A stretch of 64,000 bases of DNA, taken from the NCBI RefSeq assembly GCF_010119245.1, contig NZ_WNKG01000013.1:1-64000 (forward strand), written 5' to 3'. Of the stretch, positions 1 through 9,771 are shown piece by piece. A program made the position numbers and the translations under genes. How positions within the stretch are numbered: position 1 is the first letter of the stretch; each line of letters begins with the position of its first letter. Source of the stretch: Cyclobacterium salsum (lineage in GTDB: Bacteria > Bacteroidota > Bacteroidia > Cytophagales > Cyclobacteriaceae). Below the pieces are notes generated by a model. It was not told the DNA's origin. It searched no databases and worked only from the letters and a program-made list of their open reading frames with translations.

Positions 1-2175
1 GGTCAGGTTAGCGGACAACAGGTTCTCTGCTCCTATGGCCCGTGTCGTTTCCGTTTCGATGGCCGCTTCCAGTACGCCTTCTGCAGCCAGAGCTCGGTCA
101 ATTTCTTCATTCAATGCGGTCTGATTGCCAGCCGAAGAAGCGTCCACGTAATCCTTTACCGCTTTGGCACTGGTGTATTTGGTGTCCGATTCGCCGTCGG
201 TGGTAATGTCGGTGCTTTTGTTGGAAAGATCTTCTTTTTCGGCTTCCACGGCCAGGGCACGGGCGGTTTCAGTGGCAATGGAGGTTTCCAGACTAGCATC
301 ATTGGCGATTCTTTCAGCCGTTTCGGTGGTCAGATCGGCATTAATCGTTGCCTCTGCTCCCTCTGCACGAGTTGTTTCGGAAGCAATCGCTGTTTCCAGA
401 GCCGTATCTGCGGCTTGTCTTTCGGTAACTTCAGTATCCAGATCGGCCAAAATACCGGCTTCTGCCAATTCAGCCCGGTCGCTTTCGGTGGTAATGGCCA
501 GCTCCAAATTGGTATCGACTGTCTGCCGGGCGCTGCTTTCGCTGGCCAGGTCAGCGGACAACTGATTCTCTACTCCTTCCGCACGGCTCGTTTCCGTTGC
601 GATGGCGGCTTCCAGTACGCCCTCTGCAGTAATGGCACGATCAATTTCTTCATTTAGTGCGGTCTGATTGCCGGATGCCGATGCGTCCACGTAATCCTTT
701 ACCGCTTTGGCACTGGTGTATTTGGTATCCGATTCGCCGTCGGTGGTAATGTCGGTGCTTTTGTTGGAAAGGTCTTCTTTTTCGGCTTCCGCAGCCTGGG
801 CACGGGCGGTTTCGGTGGCAATGGCAGTTTCCAGGGTAGCGTCACTGGCGGTTCTTTCGGTCGTTTCAGTATCCAGCGCGGTTGAAAGCGTGATATCTGC
901 AGATTTTCGTTCGGCCGTTTCATTGGTCAGCGCCGTTTCCAAGGTGGCATCTCCGGATACTCGTGCCGCCGTTTCGGTGGTTAGGTCGGCCATAATAGTT
1001 GCTTCGGCTCCTTCCGCACGGGAGGTTTCTGTCGCAATCGCTGTTTCCAGTGCAGTATCTGCGGCTTGTCTTTCGGTCGACTCGGTGGCCAGGTCGGCTA
1101 CAATACCGGCTTCTGCCAACTCAGCCCGGTCGGTTTCAGCTGTAATAGCTAGTTCTAAATTGGCATCGGCTGCCTGCCTGGCGCTGCTTTCGCTGGCCAG
1201 GTCAGCGGACAACTGATTTTCTGCTCCTTCCGCACGGCTCGTTTCCGTTGCGATGGCTGTTTCCAGTATTCCTTCCGCAGTAATGGCACGATCAATTTCT
1301 TCATTCAATGCGGTCTGATTGCCAGCCGAAGAAGCGTCCACGTAATCCTTTACTGCTTTCGCACTGGTGTATTTGGTATCCGATTCGCCGTCGGTGGTAA
1401 TGTCTGTGGACTTATTGGCGAGGTCTTCTTTTAATGCTTCTACTGCCTGGGCACGGGCAGTTTCGGTTGCGATGGCCGTTTCCAGGGTAGCGTCACTGGC
1501 GGTTCTTTCGGTCGTTTCAGTGGTCAGCGCGGTTTCTAAGGTGGCATCTGCGGATACTCGTGCCGCCGTTTCCGTGGTCAGATCGGAAATGATCGTTGCT
1601 TCGGCTCCTTCCGCACGGGAGGTTTCTGTCGCAATCGCTGTTTCCAGCGCGGTATCTGCCACTTGTCTTTCGGTAACTTCAGTATCCAGATCGGCCAAAA
1701 TACCGGCTTCTGCAGCCTCAGCCCGGTCGGTTTCGGCGGTTATGGCCGCGTCCAAACTGGTATCGGCTGCCTGCCTGGCACTGCTTTCGCTGGCCAGGTC
1801 AGTGGACAACTGGTTCTCTGCTCCCATGGCCCGGATCGTTTCCGTTTCGATGGCCGCTTCCAGTACGCCTTCTGCAGCCAGAGCTCGGTCAATTTCTTCA
1901 TTCAATGCGGTCTGATTGCCAGCCGAAGAAGCGTCCACGTAATCCTTTACCGCTTTGGCACTGGTGTATTTGGTGTCCGATTCGCCGTCGGTGGTAATGT
2001 CGGTGCTTTTGTTGGAAAGATCTTCTTTTTCGGCTTCCACGGCCAGGGCACGGGCGGTTTCAGTGGCAATGGCAGTTTCCAGGGTAGCGTCACTGGCGGT
2101 TCTTTCGGTCGTTTCAGTATCCAGCGCGGTTGAAAGCGTGATATCTGCAGATTTTCGTTCGGCCGTTTCTTGAGT
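1..2175 (-). repeat. Nested coding repeat: 54-bp units in 543/651/597-bp super-repeats
   Basis: The conserved 55-residue module recurs at plus-strand offsets of about 164, 707, 1358 and 1955, so successive spacings are 543, 651 and 597 bp. These equal 55 codons plus 7, 9 and 8 units of 18 codons exactly. Bases about 48-283 and 1839-2074 read identically by eye (offset 1791 bp, the sum of all three super-repeats), which points to recent recombination or gene conversion inside the array. Confidence 0.85.
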
Positions 2176-2658
2176 TAAATCATTAATAGCTACCTTATCA
2201 TTAAGGAGAGAAGCTATTTTAGGTAAGGTTACGTAGGGTAATAACATGGATGCCGTGTCTTCCACGGTCAAATAGTCCGGAACATTTTCCAAATCTTCAA
2301 ATTGCCCGGAAAGGGCAATGGCAGCCAAATCAGGTTTGTTTAGAATGGCAGCAGCACCGGCATTGGCCTCCCAATCGGGATTTACATTTTCTCCTGCTTT
2401 TAATAATACCCAGGATACCCCATCAAAATAATAGAAACCGGATTCCTTATCCGTTTGAAATATCAATAAACCCGTTGCCGGACTTAGCAATCCATTTCGT
2501 TGAGCTTCGATTAAGCGGGGAATAAGCAAGCCCTTTTCAGTGGATTGAATTTCCAAAGCGGCAGAGGTATGAGGATTTTCTGTACCAATCCCAACCTGGG
2601 CAAAGCCGAATTGCAAATTCGTTGCCAGTAGAAAAAATGCCAATAAAATTCGTTTCAT
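1..2658 (-). CDS. Secreted tail-fibre-like repetitive coiled-coil protein (3' end outside window)
   Basis: The minus frame starts at ATG 2658 and stays open to base 1, giving 886 residues with no stop, so the C-terminus is missing. A signal peptide (MKRILLAFFLLATNLQFGFA) precedes a region with QVGIGTENPH and LEIQSTEKGLLIPRL, typical of Bacteroidota secreted or tail-fibre-like proteins. From about residue 160 the protein is almost entirely 18-residue repeats of the type TLETAIATETARAQAVEA, interrupted by a conserved 55-residue module containing TDGESDTKYTSAKAVKDYVD. The repeats are rich in Ala, Thr and Glu and should form long helices, probably a trimeric stalk. It lies 438 bp downstream of the FAD/Fe-S dehydrogenase gene on the same strand. 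Adhesion or surface-fibre function is inferred from architecture; no binding or enzymatic domain is visible. The plus-strand open frames here are antisense shadows. Confidence 0.85.
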   Translation of the reverse strand, partial: MKRILLAFFLLATNLQFGFAQVGIGTENPHTSAALEIQSTEKGLLIPRLIEAQRNGLLSPATGLLIFQTDKESGFYYFDGVSWVLLKAGENVNPDWEANAGAAAILNKPDLAAIALSGQFEDLENVPDYLTVEDTASMLLPYVTLPKIASLLNDKVAINDLTQETAERKSADITLSTALDTETTERTASDATLETAIATETARALAVEAEKEDLSNKSTDITTDGESDTKYTSAKAVKDYVDASSAGNQTALNEEIDRALAAEGVLEAAIETETIRAMGAENQLSTDLASESSARQAADTSLDAAITAETDRAEAAEAGILADLDTEVTERQVADTALETAIATETSRAEGAEATIISDLTTETAARVSADATLETALTTETTERTASDATLETAIATETARAQAVEALKEDLANKSTDITTDGESDTKYTSAKAVKDYVDASSAGNQTALNEEIDRAITAEGILETAIATETSRAEGAENQLSADLASESSARQAADANLELAITAETDRAELAEAGIVADLATESTERQAADTALETAIATETSRAEGAEATIMADLTTETAARVSGDATLETALTNETAERKSADITLSTALDTETTERTASDATLETAIATETARAQAAEAEKEDLSNKSTDITTDGESDTKYTSAKAVKDYVDASASGNQTALNEEIDRAITAEGVLEAAIATETSRAEGVENQLSADLASESSARQTVDTNLELAITTESDRAELAEAGILADLDTEVTERQAADTALETAIASETTRAEGAEATINADLTTETAERIANDASLETSIATETARALAVEAEKEDLSNKSTDITTDGESDTKYTSAKAVKDYVDASSAGNQTALNEEIDRALAAEGVLEAAIETETTRAIGAENLLSANLT

Positions 2659-3096
2659 TTTATCCGTATTTAATAGCGTTATTAAAAAGTGATTGCCCAC
2701 AAACTAAAAATGAAAGCTTGCACTCATGTACAAATGAGATGATTTAAATATCCCTAAGCAAAAAAGAAATGTCTCAACTTGTCAATATGAAACAACAAGA
2801 CAATAAGTAGCTTTTTAAAGGAAGTATAATACAAAAATCCGACTTTAAAATATTTGTAGAATAAAGTTTTTTCCGGGTAACTTTATTATTGAGTAGGGAA
2901 AAGAACTATTTTTTTGAATTCGTTTTTTGAATATGGGTTAATTAACTGTCAAAAGATAGTATGGTAGATCTCCTTATTGATCAAAAAAACCTAACGATTG
3001 TAGCACACACTAATTCCGACCCAGCAACGGAAAAGTGAAAGTGGCGATTCTGAATGGCCCTAATTTCGTAGGTTTTTACCCTTCCATTAATGACTA
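2659..3096. other. AT-rich intergenic region upstream of the tail-fibre-like gene
   Basis: This 438-bp gap separates two minus-strand genes. It is AT-rich, especially 2700-2960, and should hold the promoter of the tail-fibre-like gene. A small inverted repeat (CTCAT, six-base spacer, ATGAG) lies at 2723-2738. No convincing gene, terminator or Bacteroidota -33/-7 pair was found. Confidence 0.4.
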
Positions 3097-6045
3097 CTAT
3101 CGCTTCAATGCTTCGAATAAAATTTCCACCGGATGCAGGGCTTTTCTTCCCGTGCCATCTGCAATTTGATGCCGGCAACTGGTACCCGGGGCAGCGATCA
3201 GGGTGTCTTCCCCCGTGTCCCGTACTGCCGGAAACAACACCATTTCACCTATCTGCATGCTTAGTTTATAATGCTCTTTTTCGTACCCGAAAGACCCGGC
3301 CATTCCGCAACAGCCGGACGGGATGATATTTACCTGATAGTTGACAGGCAGTTCGAGTATCTTTTTTGAGTAATTGACCGATGAAAGTGCCTTTTGATGG
3401 CAATGCCCATGCAGATGAACTTGTTTGGATTCCGAGGTAAAATCTTCGGGACGAATATTTCCAGCAATGATTTCCTTGGCCAAAAACTCATCCACCATTT
3501 CACAGTGAAATTTAAGCGATTTGGCTTTTTCCCGAAGACTTTTAGTTACCAGCCGGGGATATTCATCCCGGAAACTCAAAATCGCTGAGGGCTCCAAGCC
3601 GATCAGGGGACTATCGGCACTAACTAGTTTGGAAAACATCGAGACATTCCTTTCGGCCATTTTCTGGGCGTAATCCAGCAACCCTTTGGAAATGGCTCCC
3701 CTGCCACTTTCTGCGTGATCTACCAGTTTCACCTCATAGCCCAAATGTCGTAATAAGGTAATGGCCTTAATTCCGGTAGCCGTATCGTTATGATTGGTAA
3801 ACTCATCACAGAAAAAATACAGGGATTTGATAATAGGTTTACCGGATAACTTGCGGTATTCCTTTTTATACCAATTTCTTAGCGACTGTTGGCTGATGGT
3901 CGGCAGGTTGCGCTCGGAAGCCACCCCTAGAAATTTCTTCAGTCCTCCTCCAAAAATGGCATTGGTCAGGAAGAAATTTGAAATTCCCGGAATGTTGCTT
4001 CCCAGGCCATTCAATTTATTGATATACGCAAAAGCCCTGGACCGCAAGGGCACCCCGTTTGCTTTTTGGTATTGGTATTGAAACTCCGCTTTTAAGGTAG
4101 ACATATCCACATTTGAAGGACATTCTGAGGTACAGCCCTTGCAGGAAAGACAGAGGTCCATGACCTCTTTAATTTCCGGGTGATCAAAGGGGTTTTTCTT
4201 ATGGCTGTTGGTCAAAAATTCACGTAAGGTATTGGCCCGGCCCCGGGTGGTGTCTTTTTCATAGCGGGTAGCCTGGTAACTGGGGCACATGGTGCCTCCT
4301 CCGGAATTAGGTAATTTCCGGCAATCCCCCGAACCATTGCATTTTTCTGCCATGCGCAAAATACCTCCCACGTTACTGAAATCAAACTTTGTAGGAAAAT
4401 CCGGTGTTTTCATTTCCGGTTCGTAGCGCAGGGAAGTATTCATAGGTGGCGCGTCCACGATCTTTCCGGGATTAAAAATTCCCTTGGGATCCCAGGTAGC
4501 CTTTACTCTTTTAAACAGGTCGTAATTTTCCTGTCCGACCATCATGGGAATAAAAGCAGCTCTAACCCTGCCATCACCATGTTCACCGCTCAGCGATCCA
4601 CGGTATTTTTTGACCAGTTTGGCACTTGCTTCGCTAATTTGATAAAATTCTTCCACATCTTTGGCCTTCTTTAGGTCGAGAATGGGTCGAAGATGGATCT
4701 CTCCGGCACCGGCATGGGCATAATATACCGGCTCCTGCCCAAATTCCTTGATGATCTCTGCAAACTCATCAATGTAATCTGCCAGGTCTTCGATAGCCAC
4801 CGCCGTGTCCTCAATACAGGCAACCGCCTTTTTGTCTCCCGGAATATTGGCTAGTAAGCCCAGGCCGGCACTTCTAAGCTGCCACGCGCTGTCGGTCCGG
4901 TCCGGACCTATTACCGGAAAGGCATATCCCAACCCGGCTTGTTTTAAGGCTTCCACAAACACAAGTCCTTTTGCCCTGGCTTCTTCGATATCTTGTCCCC
5001 TGAATTCCACCATCAATATGGCTTTGGGGTCGCCTTCGACAAAATCCCGATTCCTGCTTTGCTCCACGTTTTCTTTGGTACAGTCCAGGATAATTTTATC
5101 CATCAACTCCACCGCCGTTGGGCTTTTTTTCATCGCCACCTGTGCGGCTTTCATGCTCTCATGGATGCTTTCAAAATGAGCCGCCACGACGATGTCAAAC
5201 GGTTCAGGCAACCGGTCCAGGTGGATCTTGATTTCAGTAATGATGGCCAATGTTCCTTCCGAGCCGCAAAGCAACTTGCAAAAATCAAAAGGATTACGGG
5301 AGTCTGAAAAAAGCTGGGTTTCCAGCAGGTAATCCACTGCATACCCGGTATTTCTACGATGGATACTGGCCTTGGGAAAGTGCTCCCGAATATTCTTCTG
5401 GGTCTCAGGCTTCTCAAGTTCCTCCCGAATATGCCGGTACAAGGCTCCCTCCATGTCATCCTGCTTGCACTTTAACTCAAAATCCGAGGGGGTCATGGAT
5501 TTAAATACCGCCTCACTTCCATCACTGAGTAATACCTTAAGCTCCAGTACATGCTCCCGGGTGCTACCATAGACGATAGAGGTTGTCCCACAACTGTTGT
5601 TCCCCACCATTCCCCCTATCATGGCCCGGGTAGCCGTGCTGGTAATGGGGCTAAAAAAATACCCATGCTCTTTGAGGTAATTATTCAATTCGTTCCGTAC
5701 CACGCCGGGCTGTACACGAATCCACCCCTCCTTTTTATTGAATTCGATGGCTTGATTCATGTATTTGGAAACATCTACTACGATCCCTTCTCCCACGCAC
5801 TGACCGGCCAAAGAGGTGCCCGCCGTCCGGGGGATCAGGGAAGTTCCCTGCTCAGAGGCAAAGCGAATCAATTTTTTTATGTCACTGGTATTTTTGGGCA
5901 AAGCAACTGCCAGGGGTAAGGAACGGTACACAGAAGCATCCGTGGCATATAACGTTTTCATCAAACTGTCAAAATGCAGTTCTCCGTCCAGTTCCCTGGC
6001 CAATTCATTCAATAGCGAGGTAAAATCCTTTTTCGTACTACTCAT
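3097..6045 (-). CDS. FAD-linked oxidase/Fe-S protein, D-2-hydroxyglutarate dehydrogenase (YdiJ) type
   Basis: At 982 residues this matches the E. coli YdiJ-type architecture, in which a GlcD/DLD-like flavin dehydrogenase is fused to a GlpC-like iron-sulfur module. The N-terminal FAD_binding_4 domain shows LIPRTAGTSLAGQCVGEG and GMVGNNSCGTTSIVYGSTRE, and later GSEGTLAIITEIK. The FAD-oxidase C domain has SGEHGDGRVRAAF, with the flavin-site His. A [4Fe-4S] ferredoxin-like segment reads CLSCKGCTSECPSNVDM. Two CCG-type cysteine motifs close the protein (HGHCHQKAL and IPSGCCGMAGSFGYEKEHY). Family knowledge suggests oxidation of a D-2-hydroxyacid with electrons passed through the Fe-S centre to the respiratory chain. 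The substrate cannot be read from sequence; D-lactate and glycolate are alternatives. It stands alone, with the plus-strand kinase gene diverging upstream. Confidence 0.88.
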   Translation of the reverse strand: MSSTKKDFTSLLNELARELDGELHFDSLMKTLYATDASVYRSLPLAVALPKNTSDIKKLIRFASEQGTSLIPRTAGTSLAGQCVGEGIVVDVSKYMNQAIEFNKKEGWIRVQPGVVRNELNNYLKEHGYFFSPITSTATRAMIGGMVGNNSCGTTSIVYGSTREHVLELKVLLSDGSEAVFKSMTPSDFELKCKQDDMEGALYRHIREELEKPETQKNIREHFPKASIHRRNTGYAVDYLLETQLFSDSRNPFDFCKLLCGSEGTLAIITEIKIHLDRLPEPFDIVVAAHFESIHESMKAAQVAMKKSPTAVELMDKIILDCTKENVEQSRNRDFVEGDPKAILMVEFRGQDIEEARAKGLVFVEALKQAGLGYAFPVIGPDRTDSAWQLRSAGLGLLANIPGDKKAVACIEDTAVAIEDLADYIDEFAEIIKEFGQEPVYYAHAGAGEIHLRPILDLKKAKDVEEFYQISEASAKLVKKYRGSLSGEHGDGRVRAAFIPMMVGQENYDLFKRVKATWDPKGIFNPGKIVDAPPMNTSLRYEPEMKTPDFPTKFDFSNVGGILRMAEKCNGSGDCRKLPNSGGGTMCPSYQATRYEKDTTRGRANTLREFLTNSHKKNPFDHPEIKEVMDLCLSCKGCTSECPSNVDMSTLKAEFQYQYQKANGVPLRSRAFAYINKLNGLGSNIPGISNFFLTNAIFGGGLKKFLGVASERNLPTISQQSLRNWYKKEYRKLSGKPIIKSLYFFCDEFTNHNDTATGIKAITLLRHLGYEVKLVDHAESGRGAISKGLLDYAQKMAERNVSMFSKLVSADSPLIGLEPSAILSFRDEYPRLVTKSLREKAKSLKFHCEMVDEFLAKEIIAGNIRPEDFTSESKQVHLHGHCHQKALSSVNYSKKILELPVNYQVNIIPSGCCGMAGSFGYEKEHYKLSMQIGEMVLFPAVRDTGEDTLIAAPGTSCRHQIADGTGRKALHPVEILFEALKR

Positions 6046-6181
6046 GGCTCAAAAATAGAACAGATAAGGCTAGGAATGAATAGCTGCCTTGGATTTTATT
6101 TCAGAATGAATGGCTGCCAAACCGATTATGGTTCTTATTTTTGAAATAGTAAGCAACCATCTAAACCCAGGACCACCTGAT

Positions 6182-7153
6182 ATGCTACTAAGCGAACCAA
6201 TAGATCAATTTCAAACAGACCATCTACGAAAAAAGGGCTTGCTCCATCCGGATGAAGAAATTCTCGGAAGCGAGAAAGCCGGGGAGGGAAACATGAACGT
6301 GACGCTGTTGGTAAAAACCGATAAGCGGACCCTGGTTTTGAAACAATCCAGGCCCTTTGTTGCTAAATATCCCCAGGTACCCGCACCCCAAGAGCGAACC
6401 GGAATAGAATTCAGGTATTACCAATGTCTGGCCGATAATCAGGTGTTGGAACATTATTCACCGAGGGTCTTAGGGTTTGACAGGGAGCACTGGATTTTGG
6501 CCATGGAGTATGTAGAACAGGGGACAGACTTTCTGGGCATCTATCAAAATCCCGCTATGTTCACCGAGGAGTTGGTTGAAGAACTACTTCATTATTTGAA
6601 GGAGCTGCACGGTTTGCCAAAACCAGACTTTCCCGGTAACATGGCCATGCGAAACTTAAACCAACAACATATTTTTGAACTGCCATTTCAGAAAGAAAAC
6701 GGTTTTGATCTGAATGCTATCCAACCTGGCTTGGAGGAATTATCCCTTCTGGTAAAAAAGGATGCTTCCCTGATCACAAAAATCAGTTCCCTGGGTAAGC
6801 GGTACCTTTCGCCAGGTAATCACCTGCTCCACGGAGATTTTTATCCCGGAAGCTGGCTCAACAGCCCCAAGGGATTAAAAATCATCGATACGGAATTTGC
6901 CTTTTTAGGTGACCCTGAATTTGACCTGGCTATCCTGCTGGCGCATCTGAAAATGGCCAGGGTACCCGAAACCACCGTGGAACAAATTCTCCAACAATAC
7001 TCGCTGGAAAAAACGTTGCTGGCCGCCTTCACCGGCGTGGAAATTCTCCGCAGGCTTTTTGGCCTGGCCCAATTGCCGCTGAATTTATCCCTGAAAGAAA
7101 AAGAAACCTTAGCTAAACACGCCATCCAACTTATCCTCCATGAACAATTTTAA
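6182..7153 (+). CDS. Phosphotransferase/kinase of the APH (aminoglycoside/methylthioribose kinase) fold
   Basis: The C-terminal half carries the APH-fold catalytic signature: LLHGDFYPGSW, with HGDF as the catalytic loop, followed by KIIDTEFAFLGDPEFDLA, the metal-binding DxE segment. The N-terminal half has GEGNMNVTLLVKTDKRTLVLK, consistent with a glycine-rich nucleotide loop and an ATP-binding lysine. The frame is open from 6110, but ATG 6182 is preferred because the 24 extra residues resemble nothing in the fold. The stop overlaps the start of the ADP-ribosylglycohydrolase gene by 14 bp, so the two are probably co-transcribed and translationally coupled. It resembles 5-methylthioribose or choline-type small-molecule kinases more than resistance enzymes; the substrate is unknown. 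Confidence 0.75.
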   Translation: MLLSEPIDQFQTDHLRKKGLLHPDEEILGSEKAGEGNMNVTLLVKTDKRTLVLKQSRPFVAKYPQVPAPQERTGIEFRYYQCLADNQVLEHYSPRVLGFDREHWILAMEYVEQGTDFLGIYQNPAMFTEELVEELLHYLKELHGLPKPDFPGNMAMRNLNQQHIFELPFQKENGFDLNAIQPGLEELSLLVKKDASLITKISSLGKRYLSPGNHLLHGDFYPGSWLNSPKGLKIIDTEFAFLGDPEFDLAILLAHLKMARVPETTVEQILQQYSLEKTLLAAFTGVEILRRLFGLAQLPLNLSLKEKETLAKHAIQLILHEQF

Positions 7154-8411
7154 TCCAACTTTTTGTCTTTTTTTGATACTATTGATTCAAGCTTGTGCAT
7201 CTGCTCCGGAAGAAAAAAAGCCTGATCGTGAAAACGATGTATTATCCATCAACCGGGAAGAGCTGGCGGATAAAGTGAAGGGAATGCTGGTGGGCAGTGC
7301 CATTGGCGATGCGATGGGTGCCCCGACGGAAATGTGGAGCCGGGAGGCGATCCAAATGGAGTACGGATGGGTAGAAAACCTGGACTCCATGGTACGGGAA
7401 GTATCTCCGGAAGGTATCTGGAAAGTAAATTTACCGGCAGGAGGCACCACAGACGATACCCGATGGAAAAAATTAATGTTCGAGTACCTGGAAGAGCAGG
7501 ATGAATTTGACCTGAACCCCCGGGAATTTTCCTTGCATATCGTCCGTGAATACGAGCAGTACTTTCAGGATTTCAAATCCCTGAAACCCGAAGAAATGGA
7601 AGCCTTGGAATTTGCCAATTTAAGGGTCTTATGGTTGCAGGAATGGTATAAGGTGTCCCTACCGATAGGAGAAAATGATTTAATGGCCTACCAGCGGGCA
7701 CTTGGGAAATTTTACGGGGGAGAAATGGTGTGCGCCGGGTTACTCTATTCCCCGGCCATCGGTATCCGGTATCCCGGGCAACCTGAAAAAGCCTATGAAC
7801 AGGCCTATCACTTAAGCCTGTACGATATTGGGTATGCCAAGGACATCAGTGCCCTTTCGGCCGCTATGACCGCGTCCGCCATGACCGCTAATGGCGATAA
7901 AATGAAATTGCTGGATGTGCTTCGTTCGGTAGACCCGGAATCTTTCTTTAAAAGTCGTCTGGTCGGAAGAAGCAGTTACCGGGCATTGCAAACAGCCCTT
8001 TCCATCGCCGAGGAAGTAAATACGGGCAGATCGACGGAAAAGGAATTCTCCGCTGCCGGTTCATCAACGGAAAACGCCATGAAAAGGGCTTTCACATTAC
8101 TGGACCAGCACCTACAAGACATGCCTTTTCATGCCGGAGAAATCCACCTGCAGGTGTTAACGGCCATGTTGGTTTCCGATTTCGACTTTCAGGACAGTTT
8201 GACCTTTCTGGTAAACTATGGAAGGGATAACGATACCACGGCAGCCATTTTGGGAGCGATTCTGGGTGCCTTCCATGGCTACGAGAAGCTTCCTGATGCC
8301 ATGAAAAATCAGGTGCTGACAGTCAATAAAAACGTGCTGGATATTGATCTAAATGAACTTGCGAAAAAACAAACCGCCCATATCCAGTCCCTTTACGCCT
8401 GGCCCGATTAG
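7140..8411 (+). CDS. ADP-ribosylglycohydrolase family lipoprotein
   Basis: This 423-residue protein begins with a lipoprotein signal (lipobox LIQAC, Cys19), so it should be anchored in the envelope rather than cytosolic like DraG. The ADP-ribosylglycohydrolase fold is indicated by KGMLVGSAIGDAMGAPTEMW near residues 47-66, the metal-binding TDDT at 104-107, and a C-terminal YGRDNDTTAAILGAILGAF that matches the family's second metal motif (usually G-D-x-D-T). Family members hydrolyse ADP-ribose-protein or related N- or O-glycosidic bonds with Mg2+ or Mn2+. An exported member probably acts on a nucleoside-like or glycosidic substrate instead. Its start lies inside the end of the preceding kinase gene. 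Confidence 0.85.
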   Translation: MNNFNPTFCLFLILLIQACASAPEEKKPDRENDVLSINREELADKVKGMLVGSAIGDAMGAPTEMWSREAIQMEYGWVENLDSMVREVSPEGIWKVNLPAGGTTDDTRWKKLMFEYLEEQDEFDLNPREFSLHIVREYEQYFQDFKSLKPEEMEALEFANLRVLWLQEWYKVSLPIGENDLMAYQRALGKFYGGEMVCAGLLYSPAIGIRYPGQPEKAYEQAYHLSLYDIGYAKDISALSAAMTASAMTANGDKMKLLDVLRSVDPESFFKSRLVGRSSYRALQTALSIAEEVNTGRSTEKEFSAAGSSTENAMKRAFTLLDQHLQDMPFHAGEIHLQVLTAMLVSDFDFQDSLTFLVNYGRDNDTTAAILGAILGAFHGYEKLPDAMKNQVLTVNKNVLDIDLNELAKKQTAHIQSLYAWPD

Positions 8412-8694
8412 CATCTCGAAATTAGCTGGTGCTGCCAATCTCCATTCGCTAAAAACTTGTAGCCGCTGGGTTGCCTGTGTCCTACCGAAATCAGCAAGAA
8501 AGCAGCCATTCCTTCCTAAAAACCTGTCTTTGCGTTAACCAGACAAACGCATTACCCTCTATCAACTCGATTATAAGTTACATCGAAAAAAGATGTTTTT
8601 TCATCTATTACAGAATTAAGATCATTCATAACAAATATTTGTTTTAATAACATAAGGATTAAAATCCTTGATAAAAGAATAAAAATTAATTAGT

Positions 8695-9771
8695 ATGTCA
8701 TTAACGCTCAAATTCATAGATAAAAATAGTTCTGGTTTTTTTTCCACCGTAAAAGAACGGGTGGAACAATACTTCGAAACCAATGCCCTGTCAAAACGGG
8801 CAAACCGGTCCATGGTACTTAAAACCATCACCTATTTAGTCTCATTCGCTGTTTTATATTTCACCATTTTACTGGAAGTATTTCCTACCTGGGTTTCCCT
8901 TCTGTTAGCCATTGGGTTGGGAATGAACATGGCATTTATTGGATTTAATATTTGCCATGATGCCCTTCACGGTTCCTATTCATCCAAGCCATGGGTCAAT
9001 AAAACTCTCGGCTTCCTTTTTAACGTCATCGGTGCCAACGTTTATATTTGGAAAATCACCCACAATAAAATCCATCATACCTACACCAATATAGTGGGCC
9101 ACGATGGTGACCTCGAGATCGCTCCTGGTGTGGTAAGGGTGTCTGCAAGGGAAACACATCGCCCCATACATCGCTATCAACACATCTACGCCTTTTTCTT
9201 ATATTCGCTGGCATCCGTGTCCTGGTTTTTTAAGAAAGACTATAAAAAGTTTTTCCAGAAAAAAATCGGCCAACATGAGAACAACCATCCCCGGATAGAA
9301 TACATCAAGCTATTTTCTTACAAACTGATGTATTACAGCCTTTTCATCATCATTCCCTTGCTGGTAATGAGCATTACCTGGTGGCAATTCCTTATTGGCT
9401 TTTTGGCACTAAATCTGGCTATGGGCTTGGTAATAGGCCTGGTATTCCAACTGGCGCATCTAGTGGAACAAACGTCCCTACCGAATCCTGGTAAAAATGA
9501 AAATATAGAAGAAGCCTGGGCAGAACATCAGATGAAAACCACCGCTAATTTTGCAAGAAACAGTCGGTTAACCACCTTTCTATGCGGAGGTCTGAACCTA
9601 CAGGTGGAACATCACCTTTTTCCAAAAATCTGCCACATCCATTACCCTCAAATCTCGGGAATCGTTAAAGATACTTCTCTTGAGTTTGGATTACCCTACC
9701 ATGAAAATAAGAGCTTCGCTTCAGCCTTGAAATCACATTACAACTTTCTGAAAAAAGCGGGAAGAAAGTGA
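8695..9771 (+). CDS. Acyl-lipid/acyl-CoA fatty acid desaturase, membrane di-iron type
   Basis: Three histidine boxes of the membrane desaturase family are present in order: HDALHGS near residue 88, HNKIHHTYTN near residue 123, and QVEHHLFPKICHIHY near residue 303. The QxxHH form of the third box is typical of front-end (delta-5/delta-6 or linoleoyl-CoA) desaturases. Hydrophobic segments flank the boxes (about residues 45-85 and 215-265). It would introduce a double bond into membrane acyl chains using O2 and reduced electron carriers. At 358 residues it has normal length and no fused cytochrome b5 domain. It appears monocistronic, with 283 bp of AT-rich sequence upstream and no recognised regulator nearby. 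Confidence 0.88.
   Translation: MSLTLKFIDKNSSGFFSTVKERVEQYFETNALSKRANRSMVLKTITYLVSFAVLYFTILLEVFPTWVSLLLAIGLGMNMAFIGFNICHDALHGSYSSKPWVNKTLGFLFNVIGANVYIWKITHNKIHHTYTNIVGHDGDLEIAPGVVRVSARETHRPIHRYQHIYAFFLYSLASVSWFFKKDYKKFFQKKIGQHENNHPRIEYIKLFSYKLMYYSLFIIIPLLVMSITWWQFLIGFLALNLAMGLVIGLVFQLAHLVEQTSLPNPGKNENIEEAWAEHQMKTTANFARNSRLTTFLCGGLNLQVEHHLFPKICHIHYPQISGIVKDTSLEFGLPYHENKSFASALKSHYNFLKKAGRK

Noticed and set aside
164-2173. Several plus-strand frames starting with MALVYLVSDS, apparently a repeated protein family
   Set aside because: They are antisense to the repetitive minus-strand gene. The minus frame has a signal peptide and conserved modules, while the plus frames stop irregularly and have no plausible start context.
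1-2175. CRISPR-like direct repeats
   Set aside because: The repeats are contiguous 54-bp coding units with drift between copies and no unique spacers.
3794-6058. Several plus-strand frames of 80-124 codons inside the dehydrogenase gene
   Set aside because: They are shadows of the 982-residue minus-strand gene, whose domains are all recognisable.
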